Shown here piece by piece: positions 35,001 through 46,046 of a stretch of 64,000 nucleotides of DNA. The DNA is from Cryptomeria japonica (Eukaryota; Streptophyta; Pinopsida; Cupressales; Cupressaceae): NCBI RefSeq assembly GCF_030272615.1, contig NC_081411.1:40911140-40975139 (forward strand), written 5' to 3'. The translations under genes were made by a program, and so were the position numbers. The number at the start of each line of letters is the position of its first letter. Positions within the stretch are counted from its first letter, which is position 1. The notes beneath the pieces were generated by a model. It was not told the DNA's origin, searched no databases, and was given only the letters and a program-made list of their open reading frames with translations.

Positions 35001-36311
35001 AAATTGAACTCCCAATACTATTAAATTACTAAAATCTTTTAAAAAATTGATTAGCCATAGACTATAAGATAATGCAAAATACCCTTAAATTGTTTCCATT
35101 CCATTTATCTTTGTTTGAGATGTAAACATATTCATTGAGAGTACAGGTGTTGCTTTTACACTAAAACTTATCTCCTATATTTGACTAAGATGAATAAATA
35201 AATGAGTTGGTAAGTAGGTATACCATGTGTGGTGACTTGTGTTCTCTAGCCATGTGCATTTCTATTAATATATTACCCTCTTCCACAATCATACCTACTT
35301 AATATTTTAACTTTGTAGGAGTAAACACTGTATATAGTATGAACCCAAAATATCATAAGAACCAAATCATTTAATTAAAAAACCAGATAAGAGTTAGTCT
35401 GTTCTTAGATGGAACAATGAAAAAGACAATCTTGTCCCTTATATAACAAAACCACTTCAATTGGTTAATTGGAAGCCTCCATGTGGAAGTCTATTCTATG
35501 TTAGTCTATTCTCTACCTTTTAATTTCACATGGGATGGTTCATTTTGTCAACGAGATGAGAGAAAATACATTAGAAATATGTAAGATTTTTTCATATCAT
35601 TACAAGACAAATGTAAGTTGGGCAAGTGAGTGGCCCCTTGAATTGACTCTCTCTTACATCATAGGCAAAATGATTAAACCATAATTACTAAGTTTCTATC
35701 AAATCTTTATAGGGTGGTTTGCATCTACTCCTAATAATAACTAAGTTGAAGTTGAACTAATCTTTTTACACTTTCTAGAGAGTTCATATCTCAAGTCATA
35801 ATCAAACTTTTTTTAATATGTATTTTTTCATTATTTTAAAAAGAATTGATCTCTTAAGTCATGATCAAATCAAACATTTGTACTTAGAAAATATTGAATA
35901 TAAAATCATAAACAAAATCTTAAATATATTAATATTTATTTTATTTTAAATTAATATTTTATTTCTTCCTAGCACTATTTAAGCCATCTCCATCCCAAAG
36001 GATTGTATTTTTTTTTCCATTTGATAACGTAAACAATTTAATCACCATTCACTCCGTGACATAGGGTGCATGAATTGATGAGAGGTGTTCCACACGTCTC
36101 ATCTACATGTCTTTTGTCTTTTTTGGTCTCCCTTTAACTTTTTTAGATGTGATGTTTGGAATATCTTGTGCATGTCATAGTCTCTAGTATTTTCGATACT
36201 AATTTTCCTTTGTTGTCAAGGTCCTTTAAAAAAATAATAATTTAATTATCATAATGAACTTTATATCATGTTAGTATTTTTATATTTAAAGAAAATATTT
36301 CTATATTGCAT
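35001..36311. other. AT-rich region, nothing recognised
   Basis: No ORF with recognisable motifs, no LTR boundary and no tandem repeat was found. By position it lies inside composite J. Confidence 0.5.
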
Positions 36312-37255
36312 ATTTGATAAATGGTATATTTTAATATGAAATTGGATTTAGTTATGCATTGTCTTCATTTTTATATATTTGTATATATTTGTCTTATTTT
36401 TGCATTTATACAAATGTATATGTAACTAATCTCACTTAACTATTAATCGTTTGGATTTAATTGTTCTTCCTAGAGTCATTACATATGCTTGTAAGGTTGG
36501 ATTCATGGCCACAAACTCAACTCCATCATTTTCAAAATTTTAAATTTTAAATTTAAATTTTTACATTTTTCTCCCTTATTCACCAATTAGACATAAACAA
36601 TATGAAGTTTGATGTTATGTGCTACTATTTAAAGGTATTAGTTTCGTTCATTTATTAATGAACTACATTGAAGCATTCTCTCATTCAAGATTATTAAGTG
36701 AACAATCTATATGAACATCATCTTAGGACCTTGTCTTTGAATCTTTGTATACATTTCTTTGTAGTGAAATTTGACAAATGGTATATTTTAATATGAAATT
36801 GGATTTAGTTATACATTATATTTATTTTATCTTTATTTGTATATATTTGTCGTATTTCTGTATTTATAGATGTGTATATGTAACTACTCCCACTTATCTA
36901 TTAGTCCTTACATCTAATTGTTTTCCTAGAGTCATTCCATGGTTGTAAGGTTGGCCTCATGGTCACAAACTCAAATCCATCATTTTCAAAATTTAAAATT
37001 TATGGTTTAAAGTTTAACAATTACCCCTTTTATTCACTAATTAGACAAACATATTATGAAATTTGATGTTATGTGCTATTATTTAATGGTATTTAGGTTC
37101 ATTCATTTATCAATGACATACATTGAAGCATTCTCTCATTCAGGATTATTAAATGAAAAATCTACATGAACATCATCTTAGGACCTTGTCTTTGAATCTT
37201 TGTACATATCTTTTGGATTGGCCGAGGGAGAACACATTTCTTTATAATGAAATGA
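36312..37255. repeat. ~457-bp tandem duplication
   Basis: Copy 1 at 36312-36767 and copy 2 at 36768 to ~37255. Shared blocks include AAATGGTATATTTTAATATG, CATTGAAGCATTCTCTCATT and CATCATCTTAGGACCTTGTC in the same order. The second copy gains a short segment near its end (GGATTGGCCGAGGGAG). Non-coding. Confidence 0.85.
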
Positions 37256-37496
37256 CAACCCTACCAAGGTATTCTAAAATATTACTAACCCTTACATTGT
37301 TAAGAAGAACGGAGATGACATAGATTTACCAAGTGAATGATAGAGAAAATTTGTGCAATAAGAAAGGTCAAATCCAAAGGATCTAGATGAATCTACATTT
37401 GCAGATTTGATTTGTATGGTTGGACTTGGTCCTAAATCATGCATTGGATCAATTTAAAACCCAAATAATTAATAGAGGATTCACATCAAATAGAAT

Positions 37497-38358
37497 TGTT
37501 GAAGTTTGATTGTGTTAAGCAATCATGAGAGAGAAATTGATCCTTGAAAGCATGATAGATATGTCCATATTGATTGAATAAACATGGATTAAATAGATAA
37601 ATTACAATGAATGCTTATAAAATCATAAAGATAATAACCTAGATGAAACCCTAAATGAGGATTTAATTAGATCTTGACAGGGGTCTTCGTATTTGAAATT
37701 GAAACAATATGGCCTACCTTCATAATTATTGTCACACATAACCTAGATGCTCCATTATTCCATGCTAATAATTCACATATATCTATGTTCTATATCTACT
37801 CTTCATCTTTTCTAAATCTACTTTTAATCTTGTTTTACAAATCTTATTGCATTGAAAAACTTGCTTGATGGCATTCCATTTATGTTCTATTTATATCTTT
37901 TTACGTCTTTTCACCAAAGGAGGTGACTATACCTTTCCAAGTTGGCTTTAATTTATTTTAATCTTCCTTACATGGAGTTAGTCTCCATAAAACAAATTTA
38001 ATTTACCTACTTTTTAATTCTCTTCCTTCAAAGTGGCACTTAACAAGGCATGAGTCATCCCATGCTTTAAAAGTTGAATTAAAATATATTTTACTTATTT
38101 CAACTTCCGTATAAGAGGTGATTACATAGGGAGTCGGCCTCTTCAACAAAACTTATTTTATTATTCTCTTCAATCTCTTTTGATTGCAGCGCTAATCATA
38201 CTAATTCAATTTAGGATATCACAATTTGTTTGACACTAACAAATTGAATTCTTCTTTGACATCAATGACGACATTAATGATAAACTATCTTAGTGTAACA
38301 TGACATCAATGACAATCTTGTCCATGCCTCTTTGATATCAATTACAATATTTCCAACA
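37497..38358 (-). mobile_element. Minus-strand Copia-type LTR N (probably solo)
   Basis: On the minus strand it starts TGTTGGAAATATTG, like D1 (TATTGGAAATATGATGG), has TTGTCATTGATGTC soon after, a TATA-like GATATAAATAG at ~37895, and ends TTCAACA. Length 862 bp. Flanks ATACT and AGAAT do not form a duplication, so the left end is uncertain. Confidence 0.5.
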
Positions 38359-38809
38359 ATACTTGACATATTGAACATAGTTATAAAATACTTTTGTAAA
38401 TACATGAAATTATGAGTTGTGCATTTTGTGGTTTAAGTTGTTTGTCATATCATGTGTATGAAATGTAGTAGGTTTTGAAATCAATTCGATGCATCACCTT
38501 ATTAGTCATGTTTCATTGCCATGTTTTCACCTCATCTTTTCTTAGTAATAGCAGTAAGTTAGATTAGGTTAGTTCCAAGCAAATAAACACTCTCTAGAGG
38601 TTGGTCTCAGCTATTAAATCACACACTCTCTTAGATCATCCCATGTTTCAAGAGTTTGCCTAGTTGATAGCTCAACAACGATGCAAACTTCTCTGACCAC
38701 AAGATGATCAACCATTTCTTTTGAGAGTCATTTATTGAAGGGTTTAAATCAACAAAAACCTATATATAATAAGTGAATGCCTATTATCCTTCACACTATA
38801 AAATAATTG

Positions 38810-39046
38810 CTTGGGCCATATCTAATGGGTAGACAATTCAAAGTTAAGATAGATGACAATCTAAATTAGTTTTCGAAACACAAATTTTCTTTTGAAGAGC
38901 AACAAAAAATGGGTCAATAAGATATTGGTGTGTGACTTTGAGATTGTATGCAAGAAAGAAGAGAATATTGTGGCAAATGCACTATCTAGGAAGGATGAAC
39001 TATTATTATATGATATTCCAATATTATAAGAGTAGGAGCAAATATT
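38810..39046 (+). pseudogene. Ty3/Gypsy RNase H relic (part of J)
   Basis: The reading YLMGRQFKVKIDD, then after a one-base shift near 38905 KWVNKILVCDFEIV and ENIVANALSRKDE, is the conserved end of Gypsy RNase H (the ALSRK motif). It contains an in-frame stop and a frameshift. Interrupted at about 39047 by LTR M. Confidence 0.75.
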
Positions 39047-39480
39047 GAGCTCTGATACCATATAGAAGTTGATTATACAACCATGGAGATAAGAATTATC
39101 TACAAGCAAAACACCTATCACACAAAATAGATCAAGCAAAGATAATATGCTAAATAACAACTTGAGAATTATGTATTGATTGCACACACAATATTGGAGA
39201 TACAATGAATGAAGGATTGCTTTTATATAAAGCAAGAGATTCTCTAATCCTAAAATTAGGAGAACTAAAGAAAAGAAAAGAAAAGAGGAGTTAAATAAAG
39301 TTAAACAACAACTAGACTAAAGTACCACTAAATGAACTTAAGCTAGAAAAACATAATTCTAGATAAAAGCGCCTAAGTTTAGCTTAAGAGGAAAAATAAT
39401 TAAAGGACCTAGAATTAATGAGTAATTAGATAAAGTGTCCTATTTAATCCAACACCCCCTCCCCCCTTGCCCCCCACTAA
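39047..39480 (-). mobile_element. Minus-strand LTR M with primer site and polypurine tract on opposite sides
   Basis: LTR 39062-39454, minus strand, starting TGTTGGATTAAATAGG, with TATA box (TTTATATAAAAGC, + position ~39220). Its downstream side has TGGTATCAGAGC (39049-39060), the tRNA-iMet primer site. Its upstream side has a G-rich run (39455-39475) typical of a polypurine tract. It therefore lies between a 3' end and a 5' start of internal sequence. The element sits within a Gypsy pol relic and extends right to about 39940. Confidence 0.55.
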
Positions 39481-39949
39481 GATTAACCTAGGGATAAGCT
39501 AAAGAGCTAATGATGAGTGCAAAATGCATGCATAAATGAGTCCTGACAACTAGGCCTAATCAGGTACTCATGTACAAACCAATGCAAGACATTACAACTC
39601 AAACCAATGCAACTCTCACAAATGGATGAATGGAGAAAACACTAGTGGGAAAAACCCCTCTCCAAAATAGAGCAAAAGAAATGAAAAATAAAGTACATGT
39701 GATAATCATGAAGGACTCGAGATGTCCCCCCAAAGCCTGCTTTTGTCACAATAGTACAATGATCAACTGACTAATTAAAACAATATTTATCCCCTTAGGA
39801 AGAAACAAATCTACTAGAGATATGAAAATCCACTCCCATAAACAGGAAGATGTAGGAATCCAAATTCAAATACTATGTGCCTCTGAAAAACTGCTAAAAT
39901 GTTTCTGTCCATGAAAGATGATGATGCCACAAACCAATTAGGTACATGC

Positions 39950-40400
39950 CTAATCGAGACTTTGCAAGCACAGTGACAAAAGAATTTATGGACAATATTC
40001 GAAAGGTACATGGTATTTCCAAGGCTATTATCAACAAATATGATCCTATATATATTTACAAGCAACTTTTGGATAGAATTATTATCTTGTCTGGGTACTA
40101 AAATATCTTGTACCTCTTCAATCTTCAATCTAATGGCCAAACTAAGGTTGCCAATAAGTTCTTGGAAGGATATCTATATTTCACTTCAAATATGTATTCA
40201 CAATGGGTAGACTAGCTACCACTAGAAAAATGGTGTTATTACACTTCCACAATCATCTAAAGTGTCTCCATTAATGGAACTCTATGGATACTATTCTCTT
40301 TCCATTCCATTATCATTGAGGGTAACACCAAGAGTTCAAAATATAGAGGGATTTATTTAGCAATAGGTACTTTTAGAACTTGAGAGGAATCAACCATGGT
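39950..40400 (+). pseudogene. Ty3/Gypsy integrase core relic (part of J)
   Basis: Recognisable pieces in shifting frames: TVTKEFMDNIRKVHG, FTSNFWIELL, then SNGQTKVANKFLEGYL and a WLPLEKW-like block near 40210. These match the integrase core and its downstream conserved segment in the expected order. Frames break at about 40055, 40090 and 40210. It is on the same strand as the RNase H relic and precedes the right J LTR. Confidence 0.7.
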
Positions 40401-40724
40401 CCAAAATCAAATAAAACAACATACATTCTGTAGTGCTTCTCCCTAATTCTTCTTGCTTTTAGTACACCCATAAATCATATTGATATAGCTTAGTCTTCTT
40501 TATGATGATTTGATGGTATCATACTATGTTCTAACCCTATTTCATGACTATATTGGATATGATGATTTTGATAATGCTTGGTTGTCATGACTATCTTCCT
40601 ACTGTATTTATGATAGGGACGATGTCATACCACTCATCATGAGCATGATATGATGTTGAGATTCTCTATCATTTGCTTGATCATTTATGATATATTGTAG
40701 TATATGTTGTCTCGTGGTTATTGG

Positions 40725-43700
40725 TGGTTGTAGGATTGCAGGTACCAAACATCGACTCCACCTAGTCTCACAGGTTTGAGCATGTCTTTATCCCAATGAC
40801 AAGTTGTTGGCGATGGCATGAGTTCGCTCTACACACTTTAGGCTTAAGTTGTCATCCTTGTCAGCTACTGTCGTGGCTTGAGTCATTGGTGAGAGTCTTG
40901 TGCTATGATGTTCATCCCAGTGTCGAGTTGCCTTGAGGTGTTATGAGTATTTGATTATGTGATTAATTAATATTTGGTTCGTATAGTTTATTAATGTTAA
41001 ATTAAATTAATTTATGGGATAGTTTAGATATCAAATTATTATTGGTAATTTATTGTTGAGGTTTAATATTTATTAATATTATTTGATTATTGTTTTATTG
41101 GTTCATATTTATTTGGCGTCTTTATAATAATTTAGTTGATTTAATGATTTATTGTTTAATTGGTTATTCATTTATAATTTGACGTTTATTGGATATTTAT
41201 TTATTAATGTTTAATTATTTTATTTATGGAGTTTTGGATTTATTATCTTATATGGTTTGGGGTTTTATATTATTTTTTGCATTTCTTTATATTTTCTTGA
41301 TTTATTTAATTGGGCTTTGATTATTATTTATTGATGAAAATTATATTATTATATTCTCTTATTACTAGTTGGGTAAATAAATATTATATTTCTACCTACC
41401 CGATATTGCCATTGGTTGAGATTTGGGGGGTGGGGGTAAGTAAATAATATTACTATTTATCTCAATTTTATGCATGGTTGGTACACGATATAGTATTTTG
41501 GAATATTTTGATTGGTTCATTCTATTGCATAGTTTTGAATGCAGTATTATTTATTTGTTTTCCTTTTCATTTGTCGGGGTTGGCTTTGTGGAGTTTTTTC
41601 TGCGACTTTGGAGATTTTTGCTTTGTTTGATTTTTGCTTTGTTGGACTTTGGATTTGGATTTGGATCTTCATCAAACTTGTTTGCCATCACTTCTATTTC
41701 CCAGGTTGGTGGAGTTTTCTCTTTCTTTGCATTTTTTTTCCGGAAAAGAATGTATGCTTCGTGCATGAATGATACTATATGTGGGGGAAAATAAATTTGA
41801 ATATTTTTTATAAGTTTTAACATAAGGTTTTGGGAGAAATAATTGTATATACATATATATGTATAGTTATTGATGTCTGTGTATTGTCATGTATGGCCTC
41901 CAGTATTGCTTCTTGTGTGTTGTGTAAATATTTGGTCTCCTTGGTTGTTTGAGTATCAAGACCTTTGTATGCGAGCCATGATAGTTGATGTTTTCTTTGT
42001 TACCCAGAGTATGGGATAATTCTGAAGTTTTCTCGTGTTTGGTCAATCTGAATTTGTCAGGAGTCTCTCTCTCCGTGTTATTTGGAATGATCCTGTATTG
42101 AACTGAAACTCATTCTTGGTAATTGGTTTGGTTCTTTAGTTTTATAACTGTCATTGCGACTCTATTGTTGTTATTTTGGCATCTTGGATAGCCTTTATGA
42201 TTTTCTGGTTTTGTCATAGTTTCATTTTCTAAGTCTTTCTATGTGAATGCGCTATAAATGTATATGCTCTAGAAGACTTGACGGATGCACTAAAAGAATT
42301 GTTATATGTACTAATAAATTCGTCAAATGCCATAAACTGTCAGTCAGATGCGCTATTAAAATTGGTCTATGCACTAAAAGAATTGGTCAATGTGCTAAAA
42401 GAATTGATCTATGTGCTTTCTTTCTTATGGATGCGCTAAACTACCCCGTCAATAGTAATTTTCATGATTTTAGCTTTCCGTGTCGATTCTCTTAGGTTTG
42501 TTGTTGTACTAGAGGCATTTGTTGGTATTCTTGGTTTTCTCAAAGGTTGTGTTTCTTAGTTTTGGTTTTTTATTTATTCTATGGCTCCAACAAGTTGATA
42601 AGCCTTGTTGTGGATGATTGTTATACATATTTGGTTGAGCAATGGAAAGTATTATGCTGCATTTTGCAATTGATTATTGAGGCTCTTGAATATTTCATGT
42701 ATTTGCATTATGGCTTTGGTTGTTGTTTCAGAATGAAATATGCTATATATGGTTACTATTATGTGGATTGAGTGAGACTCCTTGTATTGTTGTGTCGTTG
42801 TACTTTTGTTACCCTGAGGTCTTGGAACATGGTTAGGGGGAGTGGGATTTCATGTGTCGGTCGGGGTCACGTGAGAATAGGCCACCAAGTGGTTCATTGT
42901 AAGGAAGCTTGTGAGTCTAGACTTTTGAGGGCTCATGAAAGTTTTCCTTATGTAATCAAATGATAACCTTAATAATTAATTAGATGGTTTGGATAATTAG
43001 GATTCATTTAATCAAGATAATGGATAGTGTTTGGGCCCCAATGCTTAGTCTCAGGGAGGATGCTTTGGGATAAGGTTGGGAAGGCCATAGTGATGGCAAA
43101 CCATACTCCCTTGTTTCTCACATAGGTTGAGTTGTGGTTCCACATGTCTATTAGAGTTGATATTCACCTTCTTTGTGAGGATAACATGCATCAACATTTC
43201 TATCAGGGTATGGCTTTTCCCCTCTATGTGAGGATAGCATGTGATGACACTCCACTCCTACATGCGGCCATGATTCTTATGCCTTGGTTGATGATTCGCC
43301 TCTGGGAGTTTATTGCTTTCGATTAACTTTGTTGTTTGATTGGTTTATCTTTTTTGTGATTAATTTTCTTGGTTTTTTCTTGTCCCTTGGTTGTTAGGTG
43401 TCAACCTAGGTCTAGTGTCTTTGTTGGAATCCTATGTCATCTCCTAGCATGGGGGTGGTTTCTTTGGTTCCACATGGTTGGGTAGTTTGATGCCTTCTTC
43501 CATTGGGATGTTCTTCATTGGATAATAGCATTAGTGGATGTGGATTTATATCTCTTCTTTATGTGGATGGATTCCTAGAGCATATTCTATGTATTGAGAT
43601 TTAAATAATGTATCGTGCATCATGTGGATGATTATATTGTGTTGTAAAAGAGATTATGTATCTTGTTAGTTGCATTCATACGTATTAGAACGTGATGTGT

Positions 43701-44489
43701 TGTAGTAGAATGTTTGATGTAATTGTTGTAGAATCAATGTTGTAATTAGATATTCTTGAATGTAAATACATGATGGAAATAAATAAATGGATAAGTGATA
43801 ATATTGGAGTTTCATATGTGTACCTTATGCTAAGGATGAGGATGTTAGATGATTTTGATTAGAATGAGTTGTATGTGGTTTTAATTGGAAAAGAATTGGA
43901 TCGATATGGTTATTGCCCTTGATCACATTGTTTATGAAACTTACATTTAGAATGTTTGATTACTCTTAAGAATGGAAATGGAGTAGACTTACATTAGGTA
44001 AAGCTTATATTGAAATAATGATGTTATGATAGATGCATTAAAAGGGGATTCAAAACATTTGGATTTGGTGATCTAAAATGAATTAATGGTTAAAGGGAAT
44101 ATGATAGGATATGTTTATAATGATTAAATGAATTCTTATGTTGGAGGAAAGAGTAATTAGTAGGAAATGCATGTTAGAAGTATTGGGAGAATAAAATGCA
44201 AAAGGTACCATAGATGTGGATGTGTTTATGAGTTAGAGTTAATTAAGTAATGGCATTGAGATACCCTAGCGAAGGATAGATGATGTGATGTTATTTATGT
44301 CACTTGCAAAATGTGTTGTTATGAGAATGGTTATGTTTGGATGTTTATGCATTCTTGTTGATGTATATTTTGCATATGAGTAGTTGTAGCTTAATTTTTT
44401 GCATTGGATTAATGTTTTAAAAAAACAAAATTATCTCAATTTGTTAGTTAGATTAGTTATTTTCTCTAGGGTATTTTGGCAGGCATTAC
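40725..44489 (+). repeat. J 3' LTR
   Basis: Right copy of the J repeat, ~3.76 kb, homologous to 18823-21453 and 29656-30321. It contains a 21-bp tandem array the left copy lacks. It ends about GGCATTACA at 44489. Several short ORFs inside (for example 41474-41794) lack motifs and are not called. Confidence 0.55.
42265..42452 (+). repeat. 21-bp tandem repeat array in the J 3' LTR
   Basis: Nine units start at 42265, 42286, 42307, 42328, 42349, 42370, 42391, 42412 and 42432, with a consensus close to TGCACTAAAAGAATTGGTCTA. Spacing is exactly 21 bp except the last (20). Because 21 is a multiple of three, one frame reads a seven-residue Cys-Lys-Arg repeat; I take this as a by-product. Confidence 0.88.
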
Positions 44490-44583
44490 ACATTCAACAT
44501 TGCAATTAGAGGAGTTATAAAATTAGGGACTAGATATTCTTGAGAGTGCAATCTTATAAGAAAATCTCTTTGAAGCAACAACT

Positions 44584-44922
44584 TGTAGTATTGTAAATTG
44601 TATCCCCTAAATATTGCACACTCTATTTTGGGCCTTAGCTAGGGTACCTTCTCTAGGTAATTTTAAACCTATTTGGGCCTTATCATGTCTTATTGTTGTT
44701 AGATGACAAGATTGAGACCAAATCCTATGTCCTAGACCTTAGTACTTTTTCACTACCCTTTTTTGTCCCTTTTTCAGTGGACTCTTGCATCTAGCACTCT
44801 GGTCCCTCCAAAAGGATCAAATATGCTTTTCTGTTCACTTGAATGACCTCCCTTCTAAAGATGAAGCATTGATAAATTATTCTTTTGCCTCCCAAAAATT
44901 GACCTACTGATGAGGATACTTT
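44584..44922 (+). mobile_element. Relic K, left part: truncated B/C-like LTR joined to gag-type sequence
   Basis: Starts TGTAGTATTGTAAATTGTAT, related to the B LTR start. It holds a degenerate 27-nt GGAC...GTCC segment at 44779-44805. From about 44850 it matches the C gag relic (CTCCCAAAA-TTGA...GATGAGG), so most of the LTR and the leader are deleted. Interrupted at 44923 by Copia D; continues at 51593. Confidence 0.6.
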
Positions 44923-45989
44923 TGTTGGTATTTTGGATGTGTTGCACTGGTTTTGTCATTGATGTCAACACTTGTCAACACCTATCAGCACTTGGAGATC
45001 TTTGGTTATGTTCACCGACATGTTCAGTGACTTATGCACAGTCACCGGTATCTGGTTCACCGGCAGGATATATTGTTCACCGACACTAAGGATGACTTGG
45101 AGATTCCTTGGTTATGTCGAAGACATTGTTTGGACACTTTGTTTTGATGATTTGGTTATTGGTCTAATCGAGTTTGCATATTTGTTGCTACCAGCAAATA
45201 GGTCTAGGTTATGGACCGACAAGTGTTATCTATTCCAGATCAACACAACACGTTATGGAGATGATTTGTTATTATTGTAAATACATTGAGTCGACATGAT
45301 ACATTGCATATTGATTCATTTGTAATTGATTTAATTGTAAGATTTTTAGTGAGCCGACCTACACATTTGGTCTTAGGTTTTGGTATATATGTAAAATCTC
45401 ATTTGTGAGATTAATATGGGAGTGTAATAAGTGGTTGAACACAAGGTATTTTGGTATATGCGAAGATAAGCAGAGCTATACACGTAAACATCATTTGAAG
45501 ATTCAAGGAAGACTTGGAGAAGGAAAATCAGACCTTGATCGATACTTAATCCAACATTTGAAGATGTTATTTTGAGTAGTACATTATCATTGGATTTAAC
45601 CATCCAATTGTAGTCAGTGTGACTCCCATTTTGGGATTGAGTAGTGAGCTCTAGGTAGTTGGCCTTTCTGCATGTGCAAACACCATATTGTACACACATA
45701 CTATCTACAGTAGTATCATTTGATTGTGGGTAAGGTTTCCCACTGTGGGTTTTCCCCTTACAGGGTTTCCACATACAAATATTTGTGTCATGTGTTGTGG
45801 ATGTTATTCATCTTTCTGTTTGATGCATTAAACTTTACTGGTATTGCAATTGACTGTTAAACTGTTAACCGACATAAAGTTTGGTTTACCAGTATTATGC
45901 ATTAAATTTGGTTAAGTTATATTTGGGTTGAAATTACTTGATAACTGATTCACCCCCCCATCCCTCTTAGTTGTCTCTGGGTCCTAACA
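44923..45989 (+). repeat. Element D 5' LTR
   Basis: Ends GGGTCCTAACA. TATA-like TATATATG at ~45384. The GATTCACCCCCC tract lies ~40 bp before the end. Homologous to 58860-59897 in G. Confidence 0.92.
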
Positions 45990-45991
45990 AT

Positions 45992-46003
45992 TGGTATCAG
46001 AGC
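45992..46003 (+). promoter_or_regulatory. Primer binding site of element D (tRNA-iMet)
   Basis: TGGTATCAGAGC, two bases after the LTR end; the standard plant Copia primer site. Confidence 0.92.
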
Positions 46004-46046
46004 CTAATCCTCTTTTTGCAGAAGCTTAACAACTGGAGGAGATTCT

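Larger units (their letters stand above)
18823..44489 (+). mobile_element. Composite J: old Ty3/Gypsy-like element with very long LTRs, heavily nested
   Basis: Two diverged copies of one long repeat lie at the ends: 18823-21453 plus 29656-30321, and 40725-44489. Shared landmarks in the same order are CATCGACTCCACCTAGTC, GGTTCCACATGGT and AACATTTGGATTTGG. The left copy ends just before TGGTATTAGAGT (30324), one base from the tRNA-iMet primer consensus. The right copy follows Gypsy RNase H and integrase relics. I infer a single element with ~3.3-3.8 kb LTRs. It has been invaded by C, B2, N and M. No Gag or reverse transcriptase is recognisable in the interior and no target duplication was found, so the two ends may belong to different copies. 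Confidence 0.5.

Noticed and set aside
42247-42495. A real protein of seven-residue Cys repeats
   Set aside because: It is a by-product of the 21-bp tandem repeat within an LTR; there is no start context or conserved extension.
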